From Siphonodentalium dalli (taxonomy: Eukaryota; Mollusca; Scaphopoda; Gadilida; Siphonodentaliidae), in contig CP136063.1 in assembly GCA_032622095.1 (NCBI GenBank), positions 216,709,982 to 216,773,981 on the forward strand: 64,000 nt of DNA. Direction: 5' to 3'. Every line of letters begins with the position of its first letter. Within the stretch, counting starts at the first letter, position 1. Below, piece after piece: positions 54,906 to 64,000 of this stretch. The notes under the pieces were generated by a model. It was not told the origin of the DNA. It searched no databases and worked only from the letters and a program-made list of their open reading frames with translations. Made by a program: the position numbers and the translations under genes.

Positions 54906-55954
54906 TGAAAACTGATTTTTTTTCCCCGACAAACCAATCACAGTGGTCGACATATTCAAAATGGCCATCACTTTCACAAAATGGCAGCCCTTTTCGGCAT
55001 TAATTACTCAACGTATACGACGAATGTGACTTCTATTGCTTATTTGACCATTTTAATATTTCGGTGAAATAAAGGGTGTTGTAGGATGGCCGTAAGACTC
55101 TATTTACAAACACCCCACCACAGTCCAACATGGCCGCCGTCCAGTTGGATTCAAATACGGAACCCATGCCAGTTCTCGGCCCTTTACCGATTTAGGTCGA
55201 AAATTATTTACATTCAACAAACATATCCTATTCAAAATGGCCGCCGTCCAGAGGGGTCCAACTGTTGGGAATGTCCAACCAACCTGACACCCCTATAATG
55301 TTGGTATATTTCCAATTGATAGCAATTTCAGACCAATATTTGGACTATATATAGAAAAGATTTGCTAGGGTTGGTATAAAACGTCCCACTAATACCCGAC
55401 GTCACGTCGTTCATATCAGCAAAATTAGCTTCATTGAAACCGTGAAATCAACACGAAAGCACACTGATGTGACGATTGCGGACTGGTTCACTTTCGCCGA
55501 ATGAATTCTCATCCGTCGTGTAGCTTGTTATCGCAAAGACAACGTATCATTTTGTGATATTTTATAAACCTTGTTTTAACAAACGTTCCCCACATGAAAA
55601 TGATTTTAATCGGCAATATTAAAAACAATACCAAGATGGCAACAGACAGATGATTATAGTAACATTGAGCACATGCTCTAGTCAGAATGCTTTCGGATGT
55701 GTCAGTAAAAAGCACTGGAAATGATGAGGTTGGAAAACAATACAAAGAATTTTAAGTTTATTGAATCCTGCTGACCAAGAGCCGCTTTACATACATCATG
55801 GCCATTTATTGAGAGGGGAACATCATTTTCTTATATAAACTTCTCACGATAACGCTCCCTGAGCTCAATTTCTGGTTTCTCGCCGGAAACACACAGGAGC
55901 CTCTGGTTAGCGCAATGGTCGATTATGCGATTTCGGGCGGATTTAACAGGAGCG
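54906..55954. other. Unassigned segment separating two parts of a satellite
   Basis: A ~1.05-kb stretch interrupting the ~200-bp repeat. It has two copies of ATGGCCGCCGTCCAG (near 55127 and 55240) and related ATTCAAAATGGCC words, but no clear terminal repeats or gene. Confidence 0.5.
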
Positions 55955-56720
55955 GTGAATATAAGCATTATATAGCTTTAAATGGATGCACATTTTGTTA
56001 AATAATTAAAGTAAACTATTTGCCATTTATCCATGAGATATATTTGAAGCTACAAACAGGACTCATGTCGACATGCAAGCTAATTATCCACCAAAGTGTT
56101 GAATTTAAAGTGAGACATTTCACCAAATAGATAAATACTTTGAGTTTAGAATGAGGATCCGCTTTCTAACAAGATGAACAATTAAACTTATAAGTATGAA
56201 GTATGAGCATAACCTGGTCATATATGACATGCATGCAGGAAATATGCTCAAGCCTACATGTAGGCTATATGCCTCAATATAGGTACATGGGTATATATAG
56301 GCTTTGTCCACCAATATATTTGAATTTTAAATATAAATTAAAATATATTATTCTATTTGTCATGCACTCAGGCCATATTTAGGCATACAGTCGTGTTTCT
56401 TGCCGGTATGTGAGCGAATAAATGTCCACCAACATATTGGAATCAAAGTTTCACATTTCACATTTTGATGGAACATATTTTTTGTGACGCGATTATTACA
56501 ACATAATATAACACTAACATATATAGACATACTGAATTAGGGCGCACATGTGATTGGAACACACATTTTATAACTTAGAATAGTTCTCTCCCTGTTCACT
56601 GAATACCACACGAGTTTCTGAAATGGGTAACATATTGAATATGTTGAAAATATTATTGAAAGTATAGTCAGTCCTACATGTGGGATCCATGCCGATATGC
56701 GAGTTAGTAAATGGTCCTCT
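55955..56720 (+). repeat. Degenerate ~200-bp tandem repeat, part 2
   Basis: The same family as 54310-54905: TTTGAAGCTACAAACAGGAC near 56043, CTCAAGCCTACATGTAGGCT near 56248, TTTAGGCATACAGTCGTG near 56383 and AGTCAGTCCTACATGTGGG near 56667, with TGTCCACCAA.ATATT linking phrases. Identity between units is low. Confidence 0.7.
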
Positions 56721-57629
56721 GTTTGACACATGTGAGACACTAACTCATGTGCTATGTGTATATGTGTGACCAAGTCCCCACGCAAGACAATCCAGAAACG
56801 ACAAATGTAGTCTGACACTATTTATTTCGGATAGGACATTATAGGCTGTAAAACAAAATAAGGAAATAATGAAATACACATGACATTAGATAATTTTGAT
56901 AGCAAAATAAACGGATGCATGGAAGCCGACGATAATAAGAAATATACTTTAGAAGAACTCCAGAAAAATATAATATAACGCGAGGAAAGCAGCAATTCAT
57001 GCCGTTTCCAAGTTAGGAAAATGATTTGTAAATATCACCTTTGTGTTACAATAGATAAGAACGAAATGACAGAACCCGTGACTATAAAATTGGCATAAAT
57101 AATTAAAAGAAATATTATCCCGTTTATAAGCTACACATGTTAATATAATACTGTTTACAGTAGATATTAAATACAACTGAAATGTAATAAAATATTACCT
57201 TAGGAAACAATGCACGACCGCATTGTTCTATCCGACAGTTAGTATAGAATAGAACGTGGTCAACAACTATCACCTGTGTGTGCGTGGAAGCGTGACAAAG
57301 ACAATTTAGCAAGCTGTCCTAAACAAAATGGTAAGGTGATAGCGGTGCAAAATATGATATAATATATATGGTTAAGCATGCATACTCTCCCACATATGTA
57401 GGATCATTCTGATAGCTCAATTTCTCATGACTTACAAGTGATATAAAATATATCTGAACTGGTGGATAGGAAAATGAATTCACAGTTGGGCATTCTGTGT
57501 ACACTATATGAAACAATGTTAATTGAATTCACACACCTGAATTCACAATTGTGCATTATGTTTAACAGTTAGTTAGGGGTTATATACAGTCATGTTATTG
57601 TATGTTGCATGCTATACTCACGAGTAAGT

Positions 57630-57700
<71 letters not shown>

Positions 57701-58329
57701 AGCACATACAAAGACATCACACATTGAAATATATGCTTATTTTTAAGACTGTCAAAATCAGGACTAAATGTTTTTTTTAAATGTATTATTCAGGGTTGTG
57801 TGGATAATTATTGCTAATGTATTAAGTTTGATAATTTATTATAATATATGTATTGATTTCAATACTAAATGTGGGATAAATTTCTCTCTTGTATATCTGC
57901 ATTGTAGGATAAGAAGAATTTACAATTGGGTATCATGTGTACTAGGTGTACATGTAGGTTTGTTCCGATTACCAAATATCTCATAATATATTGAGAGAAA
58001 TAATTTATTTATATGCCATATGTCATACATCTACACTGTATGTCACAAAACAAATTGAACTCGCAAAAATTAATTCACAATTATACACTCTGTGACACGG
58101 GAACGTAGGTGTTCTATAGTACACACCAGATTTAACTTATATTGTATTTTCTGTCCTTTCAACTGTTATTTCTTGTTTTTTTAACCTTTCTGAGATCAGC
58201 TCAATTTGTCTTTTCTGTCCTTTCAACTTAACTTTAATTATGTGATTACTTGCTGGTGTTCAGTCATGGCATTACTTACATGTTTAGTAATATTATTTAG
58301 ACATAACATTGTCCAATGCTGAGCTGATT
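56721..58329. other. Spacer with an AT microsatellite and no recognised gene
   Basis: Minus-strand open frames at 56537-56818, 57124-57312 and 57319-57516 have no recognisable families. The phrase GAATTCACAATTGTGCATT recurs loosely near 57477, 57540, 57912 and 58073. Confidence 0.5.
57632..57696. repeat. (AT)n microsatellite
   Basis: About 32 AT dinucleotides without interruption, capable of cruciform extrusion. The length is likely variable between individuals. Confidence 0.97.
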
Positions 58330-59105
58330 TCTTCTTGAACCACATGTTTGATTCGTATACCATGCTAGTTGCATATGAAATGGTGTTGATGTAACCAGCA
58401 GATGATTCGGATAAACCACCAGTGTCATCAATTCATCTCATTCTTAATTGTCGAAGTTCAGATGGTAAAATATCAACCTTCGTTATTGTCTTATCAGGTA
58501 GTTTGATACTATCAGTAATTACTTTCCGGAGAGCTGGACCAAGAGTTGATAGATCAATAATGTGTTGACTGGGCATGGGTTTCGGGGTCGAATCGTTGTC
58601 ATCGTCGACTATATTTCTCGATTTTGCTGTCCCGATCGTTGTGAAGAAGACATTATTCAGTTGATGGTTACCGCGAAAATGGGTCACAACGGAAGGATCC
58701 TCCCAAATTGTTCTGAATGTTCATACTTTTTAATATCAAACTTTGTTTTATAGCTCACCATACCCCACCAATCAAACCCCTGGCAAGAATCTGGTCCGTT
58801 TCCATGTATTAACAAACAACGACTCTCAAAAAACACCCGAGTAAATCAGTAAATTCAGCTACTCGCACTTTGTCGCCATTTTCTTATGCAGTTCTATAAA
58901 CTTGAATATTACTCGCCGGGATTTGTAAAGAGCCATGTTTACTGTTTAAGTTGAAATTAGAAATATCACCAGTGACAATTAAACAACAGAGCTTGGTGGC
59001 ATGTACATACCCCACAAAAAGAAATGGACAATTGTAGAGATGAATTTGCGTCTCCGAACCTCAGAAGAAATTTAGCTAATGCCGTAGTTGTTTTCTTATC
59101 GTATA
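58330..59105 (-). repeat. Segmental direct repeat, copy 1
   Basis: Collinear with 59890-60680, about 1.56 kb away, with ~80-88% apparent identity. Shared stretches include ATTCTTAATTGTCGA, CAGATGGTAAAATATCAACC, GGGTTTCGGGGTCGAATCGT, TTACCGCGAAAATGGGTCAC and GGCATGTACATACCCCAC, showing that coding-like and flanking sequence were copied together. Confidence 0.85.
58380..58690 (-). pseudogene. Unrecognised coding-like segment, copy 1
   Basis: Open on the minus strand from about 58690 to a TGA at 58433, with protein-like composition: HFRGNHQLNNVFFTTIG, an acidic VDDDNDSTPKP run, then KVITDSIKLPDKTITKVD and ILPSELRQLRMR. In the paralogue, CGA stands where this copy has TGA, and both continue in that frame with SESSAGYINT or SESSAGFINT. 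The stop therefore looks like a CpG-decay nonsense change in a once longer reading frame. I do not recognise the family. It could be part of a host gene exon or of a transposon. Confidence 0.5.
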
Positions 59106-59574
59106 TATACGCAACGGATAGTTGTTATGGCTCCTAACAATGAGAACAAGAACACAGGATATCTATAATAAAATGTATCGACTTTGTACCCAGGCATAAG
59201 CAGGTGTCTGATGTATGATATGGACCCATCCCCTTATACGTGGTGTATCTACATCAAGGACCCAGGAACATTAATATAGTGCTAATACATATGCGACTAT
59301 ACATATGCATGCATTTGATACAGGTAGGACATGGGCATTCATGGATCAAAGTGCCTGTGCACGGATCCACGTCTCTATACCCATACCATGTACGTAAGCT
59401 CACATACAGCTATTCGACCATCGCCCTATGTGATGGAGGGCCCAATATATAGGCCATGTGCAGCCACTATAGCTTGGACATGGACCCAGGCCCCAGGCTC
59501 ATATAGGTAGGAAATTGAGACAGGCCACTGTGGACAGCCCGTGTATCCATGGCTGATTTAGTTATGCCTTATAC
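59106..59574. other. Spacer without recognised gene
   Basis: Some internally repetitive ATGGACCCA, GTACACATATGC-like and TATAGGCC words. No gene or element boundary is seen. Confidence 0.45.
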
Positions 59575-59900
59575 CCAGGGGGGGTAGTCAAAAATTTGCA
59601 GGAAGGTATGCGGGGGTGGTGGTGGCCCGAGGGGGACGCGTTTTTTACACCCCATGCAATTTTTTTTAATAAAGACCTTTTGTGACCTTATATGACAGTT
59701 GTAACAGTTTAAAACATAAGAATTAATAACTGCAAAAACATCATAGTTATGTTACTGGGACCTCATGTGGTGCTTAGTAGAGATGACATTGAGCTATATG
59801 GCATGTTGCATATGGGGCGGTGTGTTGAAACAAATTCCTTCCCGACACCCTTCGGAAAGTATATTCGAGAAATTAAAACTGAAATAAATAAACTTGTCTT
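59575..59900 (+). repeat. Dispersed repeat family member (diverged copy)
   Basis: Parallel to 36205-36515: a G-tract, AAATTTGCAGGAAGGTATGC, AATAAAGACCTTTTGTGACC, GTTACTGGGACC, TGCATATGGGGCG, TTCCCGACACCCTTCGG and ACTGAAATAAATAAAC. It ends where segmental copy 2 begins, which may mark a rearrangement joint. Confidence 0.75.
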
Positions 59901-60680
59901 GATGACATGTTGGATTTGTATTCCAAGCTAGTTGCAGATAAACGGGTGTTGATGAAACCAGCAGATGATTCAGATACATCACCACTGTCATCAGTTCGTC
60001 TCATTCTTAATTGTCGATGTTCAGATGGTAAAATATCAACCTTCGTTATTGTTTTATCAGGTTGTTTGATATTACTATCAGTAATTACTTACCAGAGAGC
60101 TGGAGCAAGAGTTGATACATGAAAAATGGGCTGACTGGGCGTGGGTTTCGGGGTCGAATCGTTGTTACCGTCAACTATATTTCTCGGCTGTGCTGTCCCG
60201 ATCGATGTGGACGAATACATTATTCAGTTGGTTACCGCGAAAATGGGTCACAACGGACGGAAGGAGCCTCCCAAATTGTTCTGTATGTTCGTACTTGTCA
60301 ATATAAAACTTTTTTTATAGCTCACATGCCCCACCTATCAAACATGGTAAGAACCTGGTCCGTTTCGATGTATTATTAAACACTGATTCTCAAAAACAAA
60401 TACACCCGAGACAATCAGTAAAATCAGCTACACGCACTTTGCCGCCATTATCGTATGTAGTTCTATTTACTCAAATAGCACTTGCCGGGATTTGGAAAGA
60501 GCCATGTTACTGAATACTATAATACTAAGTTTAAATTAGCAATATTACCAGTGACAATTAAACAAAAGAGCTTGGTGGCATGTACCTACCTCACCAAAAG
60601 AAATGGACAATTGTAGAGATGAATTTGCGTGATCGAATCTCAGAAGAAGGAAGGGCGCCGTTGTCTTCTGATCGCACACA
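59890..60680 (-). pseudogene. Segmental copy 2, with broken coding-like segment
   Basis: The paralogue of 58330-59105. The minus-strand frame is broken at several places. THFRGNQLNNVF remains. Where copy 1 reads a coding GGAAAGTAATT, this copy has GGTAAGTAATT, and a stop follows in frame. It keeps the C-terminal extension lost from copy 1 (RMRRTDDSGDVSESSAGF, NTRLSATSLEYKSNM). Comparing the two is the best evidence that the ancestor encoded protein. Function unknown. Confidence 0.5.
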
Positions 60681-60737
60681 TGCGCAATGTAGAGGAGTTA
60701 TATATAGCTATTATTAAGAACACATGTATTTAGAAAC

Positions 60738-62097
60738 TTGTTTTTAATTAGTTATAACAAACATAACATAACTTGCGATGGTAATTTATTGGTGCTTGAT
60801 TTAAATAATGACGAAACTTCATTTACTATTGTAAATATATATGGACCGAACACGGGCCAGCCATCTTTCTACACTAAAATACATTACTTGATTATCAAAA
60901 AAAGAACCGGAAAACCTGATCCTTTCCGGTGGTTTAATATATCTCTTGACCCATCCATAGATACAGATAACTATCGTAATATAAACAACCCTCAGGCGAG
61001 GGATAAATTATTGGCAATGATCAACGAAAAAATTAAATTAACAGATATTTGGAGACAAAATTACACAGGAAAAAGAAATATACACGGAGAAGGTCACCCA
61101 TTTAACAAACAAGGCTAGACTACTTTCTGACTGCATTCTTCCGTTTGCAGAATCAACAACAATAGAACCTGGTTATAGAACTGACCATTCGATTACTAGC
61201 CTCAAACTAAAATTAACAGACACTCAACCTGGGCGTGAATATTGGACATTTAATAACTCTCTATTGAAAAACAAAGATTTAGATAAACCTGTTGATGAGC
61301 AATACCAGATATTTGTAATAAATGACACAATGCACAATGCTTATGGAAATAAGAAAAAGCACTCTACACTTTGCACAAAAATTGAATAAATCTAAGCGTA
61401 AAGCTGAATCAAACTCCAAATTAAAATTAAATCTTTATAAAATTCGACACTTGAAACAGATAAAGAGTTGAACAAGTTACAAAATATGAAAACCGAATTA
61501 GAAGAAATTAGAAAAAAGAAACTGGAAGGAGTACTTGTGCGATCCCGAGCAAGATGGCCTGTAGATGGTGAAAAGGCAACGAGATACTTTCTAAATTTAG
61601 AGAAACGACATTATTTAAATAAAGCATTAATGCGGATTGAAACCGAAGAAGGTGATATAATCACATACCAACCAAAAATGATAGCCGAAGCTAGAGATTT
61701 TTTATAAAATAATCTATGAGAGCAAATCAAGCGAAAGCGAATTATCACATGATTGTATTGAAGAATTTTTCATGGGAATGTCCCAAAATAATTAACAATC
61801 GCAAAAATTTCCTGAAAATCCAACAGAAATTCTGGAAGCACGAATATCCTATAAGGAAGCCACCGATTGTCTAAAAAACATGAAAAACAACAAAAGTCCA
61901 GGATCATCTGGCTACACTGAGGACTTATAAATGGAAATCTATCTGTTACCCCAAAACACGGTGTCCTCACTCTGATTCCAAAAGATAACAACCAAGACAA
62001 TATCTACGAAATTGGAGACCATTGTCGCTACTAAATGTTGGTTATAAAATATTATATGGAGTTTTATCTTCAAGATTGAAAAATATATTATATATAT
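60738..62097 (+). pseudogene. L1/Tx1-type LINE ORF2 remnant (endonuclease and start of RT)
   Basis: In order along the plus strand: FTIVNIYGPNTGQPSFY (APE endonuclease), an internal deletion, then INNPQARDKLLAMINE and KLTDIWRQ, GYRTDHSITSLKLKL (endonuclease end) and REYWTFNNSLLKNKD. Next come SRARWPVDGEKATRYFLNLE with KRHYLNKAL (the conserved linker before RT), KNNKSPGSSGYTEDL (RT motif 0) and, in another frame, RNWRPLSLLNVGYKILYG (RT motif 1). The wording matches the L1/Tx1 group. Stops at about 61116, 61387 and 61705 and frameshifts break it. It ends before the catalytic FADD motif. ORF1 and the 5' end are absent. Confidence 0.92.
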
Positions 62098-62144
62098 ATT
62101 ATGGAAAACGTAGGCGTAACGTGAGAACGACAACATACAAAGAG

Positions 62145-62880
62145 GGATTTAAGTAGCATGTCCGTTGCGTTTTGAATTTTTGACAGTTGTCAAGATTTAC
62201 AGTTTTGTTTAATACCAAGGTGGACGACTTTCTCCACTTGTTGTATTACATGTGTACCAAGTGTCCAGGATCGAGATTCGGCACAACCCGTGCCGAGGCT
62301 ACTATTAAAAAGCAGAACCGTGATCTTTTCATTGGATAATTCAAAGCGCCACTTATTACTGTTGACGTGACAAATATCAAGAAGTCTGCGTGCCAGCTTT
62401 AGTGAGAGAAAACAGTGATGTCATCTACCGTTGTCGGCGATGCGCATGATATTGAACCTATATGTAGGCCATCGGTTGAATTTGCAAGGTTCGCAAGAAG
62501 CTCATAAACTAAGAATAGATAAAGAAAGGGAGATAAGCTATGAGATAATAACTCCTTGCCTTATGCCTTGTTCGATGACAAATGATTCAGAAATGTTTCC
62601 ATTATACATGACGTGACTAAACATTTGAATGCATATTCGCAATTAATTTCAATGTGAGACATTTGACACCTTTCTGGTGTAATTTGTATATGAATCCTTC
62701 GTGCCTCACTCGATCAAAGGCTTTCTTTGAATCTAAAATGCTGCACGGACACTTGATCAATTTGCTTCTGCATATGCAAATGCTTCCTGGAGCTCGATTG
62801 TAGATAAAGTGGTTTAACATATGTATGTGATCACTTATCGAGTAGGTATCTGGTATCCCAAATGATGTGCATCTAATAGC
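62145..62880 (-). pseudogene. Second non-LTR reverse transcriptase remnant, opposite strand
   Basis: On the minus strand from 62880 down: ELQEAFAYAEAN, then LDSKKAFDRVRHEGFIYKLH (RT motif A), KLIANMHSNV, SLSPFLYLFLVYELLANLAN (motif B region), GSISCASPTTVDDITVFSH (motif C, with VDD in place of the usual ADD), SNKWRFELSNEKITVLLFN and VVHLGI (thumb). It has several frame breaks and a stop after SNV. The wording differs from the L1-type remnant beside it and from the CR1/L2-like remnant at 48.9 kb, so it is a third lineage. The clade is not assigned. Confidence 0.88.
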
Positions 62881-64000
62881 TCTTTAATCGTTTTGATATC
62901 CACAGCTTGAGGGTGCGTTCACAGTGTTGTACATTTTTGCACGCATACCAGTGCAAACGGGTATATATATAGAAATGCACACGGAAAGAAAACGGTATTC
63001 GTTCTTGTGAGCAAATATCGTATCCATTATAAGTCACGATCAACACCGAACTCTACTCGGCTGAAACTATGAACACGATGCTGATGCGGCACCAGGGACG
63101 TGGCAGCCCCAACAATTATTTTCAACAGTTGAAAAATTCATACCATTCTAATGGGGACCCCTCCCCAACGTGGATCCTATAGGCACGTCCCTGTTCGGCA
63201 TAGAATAAATAGGTTTGGTCCGCTGATAGTGCATGATTCATTTTTTTGTCTGGCCTAAACTGACGCGAACGCGCAGTGAATTGCCCATATTACCGCCATT
63301 TTGAGCGCAAAATATTGCGATATTAAGCGCGAAAAATTTCATACAGACCAGATAGTAATATATTTAAGTTAGATAAATAGTGTATATATAGTGTACATAT
63401 AGCGTTTACAACTATATACTTATCTAAAACATTGTCTCTATGTACATGCATCCAATAAACAATATAGAAGAAGCAATAATGTGCTTTAAATGCCACAATT
63501 TTGAGCACAAGATGTCACAATATTAAGCGCGAAATATTGCGATATTAAGCGCAACATATTGCAAGCGGCGCGCTTATCAGTGTTCCCCCTTGCAATATTA
63601 TTGCGATACTGTATATTGTAATGAAAAACTGAAAGCGTTTCTTGTTCAATATGTTCAGCGTTTTGTTCAGTGTCATTTGATAGTATGATGAGGAGGGAAG
63701 GACGTATAGAAATAGCTAGGTGTCTGCAGCGGCGAGGAGCGAATGCCAGATTTGTGGGTTTTGTAAAATTGAATTTGATTTTACCTGAACGCCAGCGGTA
63801 CTCTGAACACCGATACTGCATCAATTGTATATCCATTGATAAAGTTGCAATTTAGTCAGGTAGTACAGGCTGGCGATAATGACTGCTCGTGAGGCGACTT
63901 TCCTGAAATGGTAAAACATGACATCGACTATAAAAGCAAAAAACGTTATGTTACCTGGCTTTTGTTTAGATCCGGATATGGTAAACATGAAGAGCGTTAT
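62881..64000. other. Right-end stretch with small repeats and no recognised gene
   Basis: The motif ATATTGCGATATTAAGCGCG with neighbouring TTTTGAGCGCAAAATATTGC recurs at about 63300-63345 and 63495-63560. Opposed open frames at 63486-63836 (minus) and 63670-63855 (plus; MMRREGRIEIARCLQRRGAN) overlap, and I can assign neither. The plus one could be a first exon, but no splice or promoter evidence decides it. Confidence 0.4.
63093..63192. mobile_element. 100-bp hAT-like mini-element
   Basis: The ends are CCAGGGACGTG and CACGTCCCTG in inverted orientation. The flanks TGCGGCAC and TTCGGCAT agree at 6 of 8 positions, as expected of a worn 8-bp duplication. The interior TTTTCAACAGTTGAAAAATTC resembles the degenerate repeat near 22370-22405. 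Confidence 0.6.

Overview
The window looks like repeat-rich, non-coding DNA from a eukaryotic, probably marine invertebrate, nuclear genome. The reasons are the AT-rich background, kilobase satellite arrays, nested non-autonomous DNA transposons, Helitron ends, decayed non-LTR and Gypsy-type retroelement remnants, and a 100-N scaffold gap. I cannot name the species. I recognise no intact host gene, tRNA, rRNA, operon or CRISPR array. Every recognisable protein segment is a broken transposable-element remnant.

Layout. 1-8330: higher-order satellite with a 1.70-kb unit built from ~163-bp monomers in opposite orientations. 8330-10215: diverged head-to-tail monomers ending in a transposon-like terminus. 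10830-14425: unrelated ~370-bp satellite. 14437-18040: a second copy of the monomer-carrying element, split by two head-to-tail Helitron-like elements (14553-15398 and 15399-16315); its unoccupied insertion site can be read in the satellite at 1-8 kb. 18.0-22.5 kb: small palindromic and inverted-repeat elements, including a hAT-like element with an 8-bp target duplication. 22593-30379: a giant inverted-repeat element holding ~40 units of a 160-190 bp repeat with G and C tracts, including a run of 100 G. 30.4-32.5 kb: another inverted-repeat element. 32.8-35.2 kb: a further long-TIR element with opposed arrays of a GC-rich monomer, itself carrying two nested insertions.

35434-35533 is the gap. 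Directly after it, a 5,065-bp block (35534-40598) is repeated at 41335-46399 with about ten substitutions and no indels, either a very recent duplication or an assembly (haplotig) artefact. Each copy has a minus-strand, frame-broken Gypsy-type Gag/protease remnant. 46.4-58.3 kb holds a broken CR1/L2-like reverse transcriptase, mariner-type and piggyBac-like MITEs, opposed arrays at 53.0-54.0 kb and a ~200-bp degenerate satellite. 58.3-60.7 kb holds two diverged copies of a segment with an unrecognised minus-strand coding-like stretch. 60.7-62.9 kb holds an L1/Tx1-type LINE remnant on plus abutting a different non-LTR reverse transcriptase remnant on minus.

The most striking theme is structural. 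Four sequence-unrelated families (1-8 kb, 22.6-30.4 kb, 33.6-35.2 kb, 53.0-54.0 kb) share one design: tandem monomers in two opposed blocks, two of them clearly enclosed by long terminal inverted repeats. Recurrent generation of tandem arrays inside foldback-type elements would explain this.
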